Shown here piece by piece: positions 23,963 through 32,262 of a DNA stretch of 64,000 nucleotides (position 1 is its first letter; every line of letters starts with the position of its first letter). Source of the stretch: Danxiaibacter flavus (GTDB lineage: Bacteria > Bacteroidota > Bacteroidia > Chitinophagales > Chitinophagaceae); the NCBI RefSeq assembly GCF_041060425.1, contig NZ_JAULBC010000001.1, positions 744,001-808,000 of the forward strand, written 5' to 3'. The notes below the pieces were generated by a model that was not told where the DNA came from, did not search any database, and was given only the letters and a program-made list of their open reading frames with translations. Made by a program: the position numbers and the translations under genes.

Positions 23963-25897
23963 ATGGCAACCAGTAAAAAACTAAGCAGGTTATTGAGGGG
24001 ATATTCATTAGATCCCGGCTTTTCCACGAGGCTGGATACAATGTCCATCAACGAAATGGTTTATGAAATAAGATGGGAGGATGTAAGTAAAGGTCCTATA
24101 GGCGAATATTTCGAAGTGATCGATTATGATCCTGCCAGTAATTGTTTTTATGATCCTGTTGAACTTAATTCGGTTGAAGTGCTTGCGCAGAACGGCCTTC
24201 CTCCAAGTGAGGGTAATCCGGCTTTTCATCAGCAGTTTGTTTACACTATAGCGATGCAAACGCTGGAACATTTTGAAAAGTCACTGGGACGCCGTGTTAT
24301 TTGGTCGCCGCGCATAGTAGTAACCGGAAAGAATGAAGGACAACGCGAGCGCCTCGCTGTTAAGCAGGAATACGTTCCTAAATTGCGTTTGTATCCGCAT
24401 GCATTCCGCGAAGCAAATGCTTATTACGATCCTGAAAAGAAAGCTGTTCTATTCGGCTATTTTGAAGCCGCTGCAACTGCAAGAGGAAGCAATCTTCCGG
24501 GCGGGGTAATATTTTCTTGTCTTTCGCCAGACATTATTTCGCACGAGCTTACACATGCACTTCTTGATAGTATCCATCCGAGATTTATTGAAAATACAAA
24601 TGTTGATGCACCAGCTTTTCACGAAGCCTTTGCCGATATTGTAGCGTTGCTTCAACGTTTTTCGGTGCCTTCTTTACTGGAGTATTCTATTGCTTCAACA
24701 AAAGGTAATCTGGGTGAATACAGTTTTCTGGGAGAGCTGGCCACGCAGTTTGGTACCGCTTTGGAAAATGGAAGAGGGGCTTTGCGCGGAGCCATAGGAA
24801 AAGTGGATGAAAAAACAGGAAAATGGCAGAAATATAAGCCTGATCCTTCTTTGTACCATACAGTGTTTGAGCCGCATGAGCGGGGATCGGTTCTTGTGGC
24901 TGTTATTTTTGATGCATTCATCAGGTTGTATAATGTGAAGACTGCAGATCTGCTCCGCATCGCCACTAACGGTTCCGGCATTTTGCAGCCGGGGGCCATT
25001 CACCCGGATCTTGTGAAACGCCTCGCCAGGGAAGCTGCAGAAATAGCCGCGCATCTTTTACATGTTTGTATAAGAGCACTTGATTATTGTCCGCCGGTTG
25101 ATATTACCTATGGCGATTATCTGCGCGCATTGATAACTGCGGATGTTGATACTGCTCCAAAAGATGAGAGTGGCTATCGCATCGCATTGATTGAGGCATT
25201 CAGAAGCTGGGGTATATTTCCTGACCGTGTGAATACATTATCTGTTGAAAGTTTATGCTGGTCCAAACAGGATAATCTTACCCAGGCAGAAAAGAAAGCG
25301 GTTGCTTATATAGCCCGCCAGCTAAAAGAATGGGTTGCACCAATTGTTGAATTGAGTTATACTGATGGTGTTGACAGAAAAGAAATTTATATGGCATCTC
25401 AAAAAGTGCAAAAAGACCTGCATGATCTGTTGGTGCAGAAAAAAGTGAACATCATTAATAGTGGAGACTGGTCTTCTTTAATGAAAAAATTTGGATTGGC
25501 AGACGGGCGCGTTGCATTCAGGTATGATGATGAAACCATTACTTCAGATGCAATGCCTCCTATTGAGGTACATAAAGTGCGGCCCGTTTACCGTGTTGGC
25601 AGGGAGGGTGTTGTCGTCGATCAGGTGATTGTTACCTTAAGTCAGACTGTGCGCATTAACAAAGGAAATCTGAAAGGTTCAAAGTTTAGAGGCGGCTGTA
25701 CTTTCATTCTTAATATATCAAAGGGGTATGATCTTGAATATGTCATTTATAAAAATGTAGCAAGCCAGCAAAGATTTAAAAGACAAATGGATTACCAGAT
25801 GGGCAAAACAGAAGAGTTTGTTGCACTTTCTGAATCGATGTATGAAGAGGAGTCTGGCTTTAAGAATATCAGTTTTGCCAAACTACATCTTCATTAA
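23963..25897 (+). CDS. Cytoplasmic gluzincin-like metallopeptidase of unknown family
   Basis: A 644-residue protein without a signal peptide. The zinc motif HELTH (His194, Glu195, His198) is followed 23 residues later by HEAFAD (Glu221), the HExxH...E pattern of gluzincins and similar to the HELTH/NEAFSD pair of thermolysin-type M4 peptidases. Upstream, VIFSCLSPDIISHELTHALLD forms the active-site helix. The C-terminal 300 residues are not recognised; a helical part is followed by a strand-rich end (VDQVIVTLSQTVRINKG). M4 enzymes are normally secreted zymogens; this one has neither pro-domain nor export signal. It is 10 bases upstream of an MBL-fold gene, making a two-gene operon. Confidence 0.75.
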   Translation: MATSKKLSRLLRGYSLDPGFSTRLDTMSINEMVYEIRWEDVSKGPIGEYFEVIDYDPASNCFYDPVELNSVEVLAQNGLPPSEGNPAFHQQFVYTIAMQTLEHFEKSLGRRVIWSPRIVVTGKNEGQRERLAVKQEYVPKLRLYPHAFREANAYYDPEKKAVLFGYFEAAATARGSNLPGGVIFSCLSPDIISHELTHALLDSIHPRFIENTNVDAPAFHEAFADIVALLQRFSVPSLLEYSIASTKGNLGEYSFLGELATQFGTALENGRGALRGAIGKVDEKTGKWQKYKPDPSLYHTVFEPHERGSVLVAVIFDAFIRLYNVKTADLLRIATNGSGILQPGAIHPDLVKRLAREAAEIAAHLLHVCIRALDYCPPVDITYGDYLRALITADVDTAPKDESGYRIALIEAFRSWGIFPDRVNTLSVESLCWSKQDNLTQAEKKAVAYIARQLKEWVAPIVELSYTDGVDRKEIYMASQKVQKDLHDLLVQKKVNIINSGDWSSLMKKFGLADGRVAFRYDDETITSDAMPPIEVHKVRPVYRVGREGVVVDQVIVTLSQTVRINKGNLKGSKFRGGCTFILNISKGYDLEYVIYKNVASQQRFKRQMDYQMGKTEEFVALSESMYEEESGFKNISFAKLHLH

Positions 25898-25907
25898 AAA
25901 TAATATT

Positions 25908-27284
25908 ATGGCAAAAGATCTGACAGCAAATGTAAGAATGTACCAGGTAGGCGAGCTGGGTGATTGTTTTTTGCTCACTTTTATTGAAGATGCGGATGAA
26001 GTAAACGTGCTGATCGATTGTGGTTCGTTTCGCAATTCTTCAAAATCGCAGGAGCGTTTAAGTGCAATCGTAAAAAACATCAAGAGTAAATTAAACGGCA
26101 AAAAACTGGATGTTGTTGTAGGTACACATCAGCACAATGATCATGTGTCCGGTTTTGTTCATTGTAAGGAATTGTTTAAAAATAATATTAAGCAAGTGTG
26201 GCTGTCCTGGCTGGATGATCCTAAAAGTGCTCTTGCAAGGAGGGTGAATGATGATCAGAAGAAATTACTCGGACAGTTACAGGCCATTCATGCACAGATA
26301 GCGCGTTTAAATGTAAAGGGCGACTATTCTCCTGTTAAAGATATACTTGGATTTTACGGTGTTGATGCGCCCGGATCAGCCGTGCCTGCAGAAGGTATTG
26401 CCAATCTGAAAATACTTGGTGATGAGAAAGTTGATTATCTGACGCCTGGTGAAATAAAACGGTTACCCGGCATTGGTGTTAACGTGTATGTTTTGGGACC
26501 TCCGAGAAATATGCGATTGCTTTTTGACAAAGATCCTGATAAGGATGAGACATATGATCCTGCGCTGGCTCTGGCCAATAAAGATGCTGAAAAGTTGCTT
26601 TCTGCGCTGCGGGCCAAAGTGGGATCGGCGGACAAGCAGGAAGAGCAGTTTCCTTTCAATAAAGTTTACAAAAAAACAGAAAGCAAAGCAGATCAGGAGA
26701 TTGTCAGGGTGTATAACAATCATCTGAATAGCTGGCAAAAGATCGATGCGGACTGGCTTAACCAGGCAAACAGGCTGGCTTTGTTTCTGGATTCATTTAC
26801 CAATAATGGAAGTCTTGCGCTGGCATTCGAATTGGTGAAATCGGGCAAGGTGTTGCTTTTTGCTGCCGATGCGCAAGTGGGCAACTGGCTGTCGTGGCAG
26901 GATATTAAATGGCCGGTGAAAAATATGACGACAAATGATTTGCTGACCAACACTGTTTTGTATAAAGTTGGGCATCATGCCAGTCATAATGGCACACTAA
27001 AGAAAGCATTGGAAACGATGAAGCATGAAGAACTGGTAGCAATGATACCGGTTGATAAAAGCGACCCTAACATTACCAAGAAGAATGGCTGGAAAATGCC
27101 GGCCAAAAACCTCTTTCAGCGTCTGAAAGAAAAGACACATTTTCGTGTGCTTACTATGGACGACGGATTTGCAGACGGTTGTAATCCTGTAAAAGACAAA
27201 CCAAAAAGCAAATGGAACGAGCTGCCCTTCAAACCAAAGATTGATAAAAAGAATTTTTTTGTTGAATACAAAATTCAAGGGTAG
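25908..27284 (+). CDS. MBL-fold metallohydrolase, ComEC-like
   Basis: About 458 residues from the ATG at 25908 (MAKDLTANVRMYQVG); the frame extends upstream into the preceding gene. The metallo-beta-lactamase fold is shown by GDCFLLTF, LIDCGSF, the metal motif THQHNDH (His74, His76, Asp78, His79), FAADAQ (bridging Asp) and VGHHASHNG (final His). It resembles the MBL domain of ComEC but has no membrane segments. A region of about 170 residues inserted between the first and last metal motifs is charged and unrecognised. Nuclease, phosphodiesterase or protease activity is possible. It is co-transcribed with the metallopeptidase gene. Confidence 0.85.
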   Translation: MAKDLTANVRMYQVGELGDCFLLTFIEDADEVNVLIDCGSFRNSSKSQERLSAIVKNIKSKLNGKKLDVVVGTHQHNDHVSGFVHCKELFKNNIKQVWLSWLDDPKSALARRVNDDQKKLLGQLQAIHAQIARLNVKGDYSPVKDILGFYGVDAPGSAVPAEGIANLKILGDEKVDYLTPGEIKRLPGIGVNVYVLGPPRNMRLLFDKDPDKDETYDPALALANKDAEKLLSALRAKVGSADKQEEQFPFNKVYKKTESKADQEIVRVYNNHLNSWQKIDADWLNQANRLALFLDSFTNNGSLALAFELVKSGKVLLFAADAQVGNWLSWQDIKWPVKNMTTNDLLTNTVLYKVGHHASHNGTLKKALETMKHEELVAMIPVDKSDPNITKKNGWKMPAKNLFQRLKEKTHFRVLTMDDGFADGCNPVKDKPKSKWNELPFKPKIDKKNFFVEYKIQG

Positions 27285-27285
27285 T

Positions 27286-27366
27286 GCAATTGATAATGGA
27301 TAGTTGATGATTGAAAATGAGGGGGGCGAATGTGCAAATTTGAGAATGTGCGGATGTGCGAATGCG
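27286..27366 (+). repeat. Short-word arrays, families H and F (8-mer gaatgtgc type)
   Basis: Words of the attgataatgg/gttgatg type (family H) begin 2 bases after the MBL stop codon, followed by 8-bp words gaatgtgc, aaatttga, gaatgtgc and ggatgtgc (family F), all reading outward. The same order H then F occurs next to the TPR gene at 48349-48411. Confidence 0.85.
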
Positions 27367-27454
27367 TTGCGAAGTTAAACTTGTTGAAATTTGTGTAAGT
27401 AATTTATGCCACATCAAATTCCAATGATTAAGTAAATTACGCCCGAATGCCATT

Positions 27455-27557
27455 CATCTGCACATTTTCATATTTGCTCGTCTGCATATTTTCACATTTG
27501 CACATCTGCACATTCGCAAATTTGCACATTCGCACATCTGCACATCCGCACATTGTC
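27455..27557 (-). repeat. Octamer array, family F, inverted
   Basis: On the minus strand about twelve 8-bp words of the gaatgtgc/aaatgtgc type follow the TGA stop codon of the ThuA gene directly. It is the inverted partner of the array at 27286-27366, so the spacer can fold back on itself. Confidence 0.88.
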
Positions 27558-28392
27558 AATTACCTCCAAGCCACAGCAGGCTGTTAATAATTAACTGGTT
27601 CTGTGTTTCGTTGGCAAATGTGAAAGATAATTCCTTGTTTGTTTTATGTTCATAGTCAATATCGTTGTGGCCCATGTTCATGTAAACCATTTTATACTTT
27701 TTATTTGTCCATACAACAGGATAGTAGCCGTTGTGCCATATTTCATGCTGCTTTGGGCCCGTGCCTAATGGGAAGCTTGTAGAGTCTATTGACAATAAAA
27801 TCGTGATATCCGGATTTTTTCTTAGATCGTTGGACCATCTGTACCATTCGTTGGGAGAGGACTTGAATGTTACGGGTAATCCTTTCGTTATGACATTATC
27901 TGGCTGCTCAACGCGCAGTACAGCTGACGTTGGCCGCCATGTGTTGCTTACATAAGATCCGGACCCGAGAAACTCATTGTGATACCAATCCCAGTTTTGA
28001 GGAAAGTCAGAGGGCGTAAGCGCAAAACCCGAAAAATGAAAACCCATCCATGCACCGCCATTTTCCATATACTTTTTAAATGCCTCGCGTTGCGCTGGAT
28101 CGTCCGGGCGTGTGTCAAGAAATAAAACCACTTTGTAGTTAGCAAGAAAAGTTGCATTCAGATTATTCCAGTCGTTGGTAGAGTCATAAGAAAAATTATA
28201 CTTACGCGCCATTTCAGGAAACCATTTATTTGCTTCATGAACAAAACTGATATGTGCCTGGTCATTTCTGGCCGTATAAAATGCGATCACTTTAAATTTA
28301 GTCTGCGCAAAAGATTCAAATGTGGTTAAGCAAATCAGGCATGCAATAATGGAACAAAGAAACAACCTGGTTACACGGTTAACTGAATGCAT
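27556..28392 (-). CDS. ThuA domain protein, secreted
   Basis: A 278-residue protein with an N-terminal signal peptide (LFLCSIIACLICLTTFESFAQ) and a ThuA (trehalose utilisation-like) domain: FKVIAFYTA, FLDTRPDDPAQREAFKKYMENGGAWMGFHFSG, HNEFLGSG, GLPVTF and VWTNKKYKMVYMNMGH near the end. ThuA proteins have a glutamine-amidotransferase-like fold and occur in sugar metabolism loci of Bacteroidota. The substrate is unknown. The gene stands alone between a repeat spacer and the large adhesin-like gene. Confidence 0.9.
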   Translation of the reverse strand: MHSVNRVTRLFLCSIIACLICLTTFESFAQTKFKVIAFYTARNDQAHISFVHEANKWFPEMARKYNFSYDSTNDWNNLNATFLANYKVVLFLDTRPDDPAQREAFKKYMENGGAWMGFHFSGFALTPSDFPQNWDWYHNEFLGSGSYVSNTWRPTSAVLRVEQPDNVITKGLPVTFKSSPNEWYRWSNDLRKNPDITILLSIDSTSFPLGTGPKQHEIWHNGYYPVVWTNKKYKMVYMNMGHNDIDYEHKTNKELSFTFANETQNQLIINSLLWLGGN

Positions 28393-28486
28393 CGATATAG
28401 TTTGTTTTACGGGATTAATAGTTATTAAAACTAAATGTTTTAATAACAGGATGCAAGAATTTATAAGAGTGTGAAATGTTCAGCGT

Positions 28487-28519
28487 AAAAAAACTTCGGG
28501 ACGAATTTCATCCCGAAGT
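28487..28519 (-). terminator. Rho-independent terminator of the adhesin gene
   Basis: A perfect 9-bp stem (28493-28501 with 28511-28519) with a 9-base loop; on the minus strand it is followed by a run of seven T (28493-28487). It lies about 50 bases downstream of the large gene's stop codon at 28567. Confidence 0.85.
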
Positions 28520-28566
28520 AGTGTGAATATATTATAGCATATAGCAAAGCCGGAGCGGTTGGTATG

Positions 28567-30825
28567 CTATCTCTGAATCACCATTTTCTTGGTATCTACA
28601 AGTTTGTTGTCAATATACAGGGAGTAGTTATAAATACCTGATGCAAGCAGGTTGGCATCAACATTTATATTGCCTCTGCCGCTGCCACTCAGGCTCATTG
28701 TCTTTAGTACTTTACCGCTTTGGTCAGTCAGTACCATTTGCGCTTTTGAAAAAGTTTGCGGTAATGAATAAGTGATGGTTGTGTTCCCTCTGAATGGATT
28801 AGGAGAGTTTTGTTCCAGTAACCCGTTGGTAAGAGATACAGCGCCGGTAGAAGGCAGCTTTAAAGCAGCTTCAATCTTTGCGATACGTGCTTCAAGATTG
28901 GCATTTTCTACTTTCAGACTATCATTCTGTAGGCTGAGTTGTTGTACCGCTTTAACAAGAGGCACAACAAAATCTGAATAACGGAGGCCGTAAAAATCCT
29001 TATCATTTTTTGGTGCATCAACACCACTAAAATCATAGTGGATCCTCTTTGCTACCGCTTCAACTTCCTGGGCTACAAATCCAGTGTATACCACTTTGCT
29101 CTTTTCTGATGCAGCCTCTTTTTCTGCTGCCATTGCCTTTTGTTGAACTGCAGGGTCATCATCTGTCTTAGGTCTTGCTGTATAAGACTGTAATGTTGAA
29201 GTAATGCCTGCTGCATCAAGATTGTAGGTGATGGGGCGAAGTGCATTGATAAATTCAAGGCCAGGTACATCTTCCTTTATATTCTTTTTAAAACGGCCAT
29301 CGGAGAAAGAAGTAAAGCCTACTGCGCCTCCTATGCTTGTTACATTAGCGTCACCAAGCCTTACCTGGTTAGACGCAGTGGTGGGAGCGTGATAACCAAC
29401 AGCAGTACTGTTTATAGGAGTAAAGGTTGCCCCATAGGTATCCCATCCAAGAAATGTACAGTTGTTGCTGGCATAATATCCTGCGTATGCTCCAAAACCC
29501 GAGTTGTAAGAACCTGTGTTAGAATAAAGCGAATAGGTTCCTGCTGCTGTGTTGCTTGTTCCCGCTGTGTTGGTATAGAGTGAATAGGTTCCGAAAGAGC
29601 TGTTGTAAGAGCCTGTAGTATTACTGTAAGATGCACGTGAACCGGTTGATGTATTGTACAGGCCTGATGTGTTGGCGTATGAAGCTTTGCTACCCACTGC
29701 TACGTTAAATCCGGCAGTAGTTGAGTTGAAGTACAATGCAGAGTCTCCAACTGCAACAGTGTTAGTTGCGCCAGTGCTGCTGAATAGCGCGTGTGAACCA
29801 ATGGCAACATTGCTGAAGCCTCCTGAATTGTAATAATTAGCATAATATCCGCTCGCTACATTATCGTTCCCGCTTTTGTTTTGTTGTAGCGCATATACAC
29901 CGTCAGCTACATTGTTGCTTCCTGTCGTGTTGTTTAATAATGCCCAAACGCCGTTGGCAGTATTGCGTGAGCCGCTTGTAGTATAGTATAATGCCTGGAA
30001 GCCTATACCGGTGTTGTCGTATGCGCTGCCGGTGGTTGCAAATAATGCCTGGTATCCTACGCCTGTATTGTAACCGCTTGTGGTGTTAGAATATAATGCC
30101 TGGTAACCTACAGCCACATTGTAATATCCTGTTGTGTTTTTGTACAATGCCTTGCTGCCTATACCTGTGTTTTGATAAGCGCTGGTACTGTTAAGTAATG
30201 CGGAGTCGCCAACAGCCACGGAGTTGCTTCCTGTCTGGTTCTTGCTAAGCGCCATAATGCCAACAGCAACATTTGAATGTCCCGTAGTGTTTGCTTTAAG
30301 CGCATAGTATCCAACCCCAACATTTGAAGAGCCAACTGTGTTGCCAAATAAAGATAAAAAGCCAACTGCGGTGTTGTTTGCTCCTGTCGTGTTTGAAAAG
30401 AGTGTCTTAAAGCCAGTGCCCGTGTTGTTTGATCCGGTTGTGTTTGAATACAAGGCAGATTGCCCTAAAGCCGCATTGTTACTTCCTGAAGTTATTTTAG
30501 CCAGGGAGTAGGCGCCAAAACCCGAGTTGTAGCTTCCTGTAAGCGCGGTGGTGCCTGCATTAGCTCCCGTGAAAATGTTGCCCGTACCTGTTGCGTGCAA
30601 TGTTAATGCCGTGTTTACGTACACGCGGCCACCGAGGTAAATATATCTCCAGGCTTTGGTGGATGTACCAAGGTCTAACGTGTTGTTGGCATTTGGAGTA
30701 AGTGTTTTGTTAATTGATGTGGTTACAAGATTGGAAAGTGCAGTGTTGGCTTGTTCAAAACTTTGTGTGCAAAAAACACCTGACGTAATTGCAGCAGCCA
30801 TCAGCATGTAGAATTTTTTTTTCAT
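28567..30825 (-). CDS. Surface repeat protein with S74 chaperone domain and T9SS sorting domain
   Basis: 752 residues with a short signal-like N-terminus (MKKKFYMLMAAAITSG). From about residue 92 to 450 there are roughly 20 tandem repeats of 17 residues with the pattern LxxNTTGxxNxAxGxxA, a beta-solenoid or trimeric head-like design. Residues 508-517 (SDGRFKKNIK) open a Peptidase_S74 intramolecular chaperone domain, followed by YTGFVAQEVE and a coiled coil (LSLQNDSLKVENANLEARIAKIEAAL, positions about 635-660). The C-terminus (NSPNPFRGNTTITY...SGIYNYSLYIDNK) is a T9SS type A sorting domain. S74 domains trimerise phage tail fibres and cut themselves off. Here the sorting domain lies C-terminal to it, so cleavage would separate the two. 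Likely a surface fibre or adhesin. Confidence 0.9.
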   Translation of the reverse strand: MKKKFYMLMAAAITSGVFCTQSFEQANTALSNLVTTSINKTLTPNANNTLDLGTSTKAWRYIYLGGRVYVNTALTLHATGTGNIFTGANAGTTALTGSYNSGFGAYSLAKITSGSNNAALGQSALYSNTTGSNNTGTGFKTLFSNTTGANNTAVGFLSLFGNTVGSSNVGVGYYALKANTTGHSNVAVGIMALSKNQTGSNSVAVGDSALLNSTSAYQNTGIGSKALYKNTTGYYNVAVGYQALYSNTTSGYNTGVGYQALFATTGSAYDNTGIGFQALYYTTSGSRNTANGVWALLNNTTGSNNVADGVYALQQNKSGNDNVASGYYANYYNSGGFSNVAIGSHALFSSTGATNTVAVGDSALYFNSTTAGFNVAVGSKASYANTSGLYNTSTGSRASYSNTTGSYNSSFGTYSLYTNTAGTSNTAAGTYSLYSNTGSYNSGFGAYAGYYASNNCTFLGWDTYGATFTPINSTAVGYHAPTTASNQVRLGDANVTSIGGAVGFTSFSDGRFKKNIKEDVPGLEFINALRPITYNLDAAGITSTLQSYTARPKTDDDPAVQQKAMAAEKEAASEKSKVVYTGFVAQEVEAVAKRIHYDFSGVDAPKNDKDFYGLRYSDFVVPLVKAVQQLSLQNDSLKVENANLEARIAKIEAALKLPSTGAVSLTNGLLEQNSPNPFRGNTTITYSLPQTFSKAQMVLTDQSGKVLKTMSLSGSGRGNINVDANLLASGIYNYSLYIDNKLVDTKKMVIQR

Positions 30826-31280
30826 ACAAGTTAAATTTTTTGTGTGAAGCGATAGCAGATAAAGGAGATATGTATGCCGCGGAGTTATTAACCGGACAAT
30901 GCTTCTTAAATATTAATTTCGACTTTTATACCCTTACTAGTGCTTGTGCAAAATGCCAGTCTTATGCAGTACGGATTATGTTGCCAGGTATACAGTAAAT
31001 ATTGTTCCGGTTAATAAGGCCGTTCCATTGGGGAGCCAAATAAGACAAACCATGAGGATCGATAACAAAATAGAAAGAAAAAATAGTAGTTGCAAGAGGT
31101 ATTTTCTCAACATTTTTCAATGATTGAACGTTTAGATTATTATTGTGAAGCTCTTGTCTGATGCTGGTTCCAATAAAATTAAACAAGCCTGTTGTGCGGA
31201 AAAAAATATAAACTGCCAGCATAAACAAGAACGTGTAATAGTTTTGCTGACTAAATATTTATACTGTAATAAAAAGCGTT
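30826..31280. other. Divergent spacer with a 133-bp inverted-repeat element
   Basis: 455 bases between divergent genes. Apart from the inverted repeat at 30885-31017, nothing is recognised. An 88-codon minus-strand frame (30962-31228) overlaps it without protein-like pattern. Promoters of both flanking genes must lie here. Confidence 0.5.
30885..31017. repeat. Element with 16-17 bp inverted ends
   Basis: TTATTAACCGGACAAT at 30885-30900 and its near-perfect reverse complement at 31001-31017 (one extra base) enclose 100 bases of AT-rich sequence. No flanking duplication was seen. It could be a small MITE-like insertion or a long-range regulatory hairpin. Confidence 0.5.
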
Positions 31281-32174
31281 ATGAGAAAGTCCTTGTTATT
31301 GCTGCTATTTTGCGCGGGCATTCAGCTATGCCTTTTCTCTCAAAATAGTATTCTTGTTTTTCAGAGTGATTTTGGTTTAAAAGATGGAGCCGTTTCTGCT
31401 ATGAAGGGCGTGGCAATGGGGGTTTCACCTCAACTGAAAATATTTGATCTTACGCATGAAATCCCGGCATTCAATATCTGGGAGGCTGCTTACCGCCTGC
31501 AACAAACAGCCCAGTATTGGCCTGTGGGTACTGTATTTGTTTCCGTTGTGGATCCTGGTGTAGGGTCTGAAAGGAAATCGGTGGTGCTTAAAACAAAATC
31601 GGGACATTTTTTTGTAACGCCCGATAATGGTACGCTTACGCTTATCGCGCAGCATCTTGGTATTGACAGTGTAAGAGAGATTGATGAGGTCAAAAACAGG
31701 TTGAAAAATTCAAATGCGTCATACACATTTCACGGCCGGGATGTGTATGCTTACACAGGTGCCAGGCTGGCATCGGGAACGATTCGGTTTGATGAGGTTG
31801 GTGGTGTGCTGCCAGCGCAGGTGGTTACAATCGATTTTCAGCAGCCGGTATTTGAGAATGGTGTGGTAAAAGGAAACATTCCAATTCTTGATATACAATA
31901 CGGAAACGTGTGGACGAATATAGATAAGGAGACATTTAATAAGCTTGAACCTAAATACGGCGACAAATTGAATGTTCAGATCTTCCATAATCAAAAACTG
32001 GTATATAAAGGTGTGTTGCCTTACGAGACTACATTCTCAGGCGTGCCAAATGGTAAGCCGCTGTGCTATCTGAATAGTTTATTAAATGTGTCGTTTGCTT
32101 TAAACCAGGGAAATTTCTCACGGGTAAATAAAATCTTTAGTGGTCCGGACTGGAGTGTGACTATTTCAAAATAA
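31281..32174 (+). CDS. Secreted SAM hydroxide adenosyltransferase family protein (DUF62)
   Basis: A 297-residue member of the SAM_HAT/DUF62 family, related to fluorinase and chlorinase, which split S-adenosylmethionine to adenosine and methionine. Family motifs are LVFQSDFGLKDG, FDLTHEIPAFNIWEAAYRL, VVDPGVGSERK, VTPDNGTLT and YTFHGRDVYA. Unusually it starts with a clear signal peptide (MRKSLLLLLFCAGIQLCLFSQ), so it should act in the periplasm or outside. It is followed after 88 bases by a TonB-dependent receptor on the same strand. The substrate outside the cytoplasm is unknown. Confidence 0.88.
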   Translation: MRKSLLLLLFCAGIQLCLFSQNSILVFQSDFGLKDGAVSAMKGVAMGVSPQLKIFDLTHEIPAFNIWEAAYRLQQTAQYWPVGTVFVSVVDPGVGSERKSVVLKTKSGHFFVTPDNGTLTLIAQHLGIDSVREIDEVKNRLKNSNASYTFHGRDVYAYTGARLASGTIRFDEVGGVLPAQVVTIDFQQPVFENGVVKGNIPILDIQYGNVWTNIDKETFNKLEPKYGDKLNVQIFHNQKLVYKGVLPYETTFSGVPNGKPLCYLNSLLNVSFALNQGNFSRVNKIFSGPDWSVTISK

Positions 32175-32208
32175 TTAAACGTAACAGCTGTTTGTTACTT
32201 AATGCTGA

Positions 32209-32233
32209 AGAATCGTTTTCATAAAACGATTCT
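32209..32233 (+). terminator. Hairpin between the SAM_HAT and TonB receptor genes
   Basis: A perfect 11-bp stem (32209-32219 with 32223-32233) with a 3-base loop, 30 bases before the receptor start codon. A T-rich stretch follows. It may end the upstream transcript or act as an attenuator in the leader of the receptor gene. Confidence 0.65.
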
Positions 32234-32262
32234 ACGATTTTCAAAATCTTAAAACCTGGAAA

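Noticed and set aside
30962..31228. 88-codon minus-strand ORF between the adhesin and SAM_HAT genes
   Set aside because: Overlaps the inverted-end element, has no recognisable domain and no support from spacing or start context.
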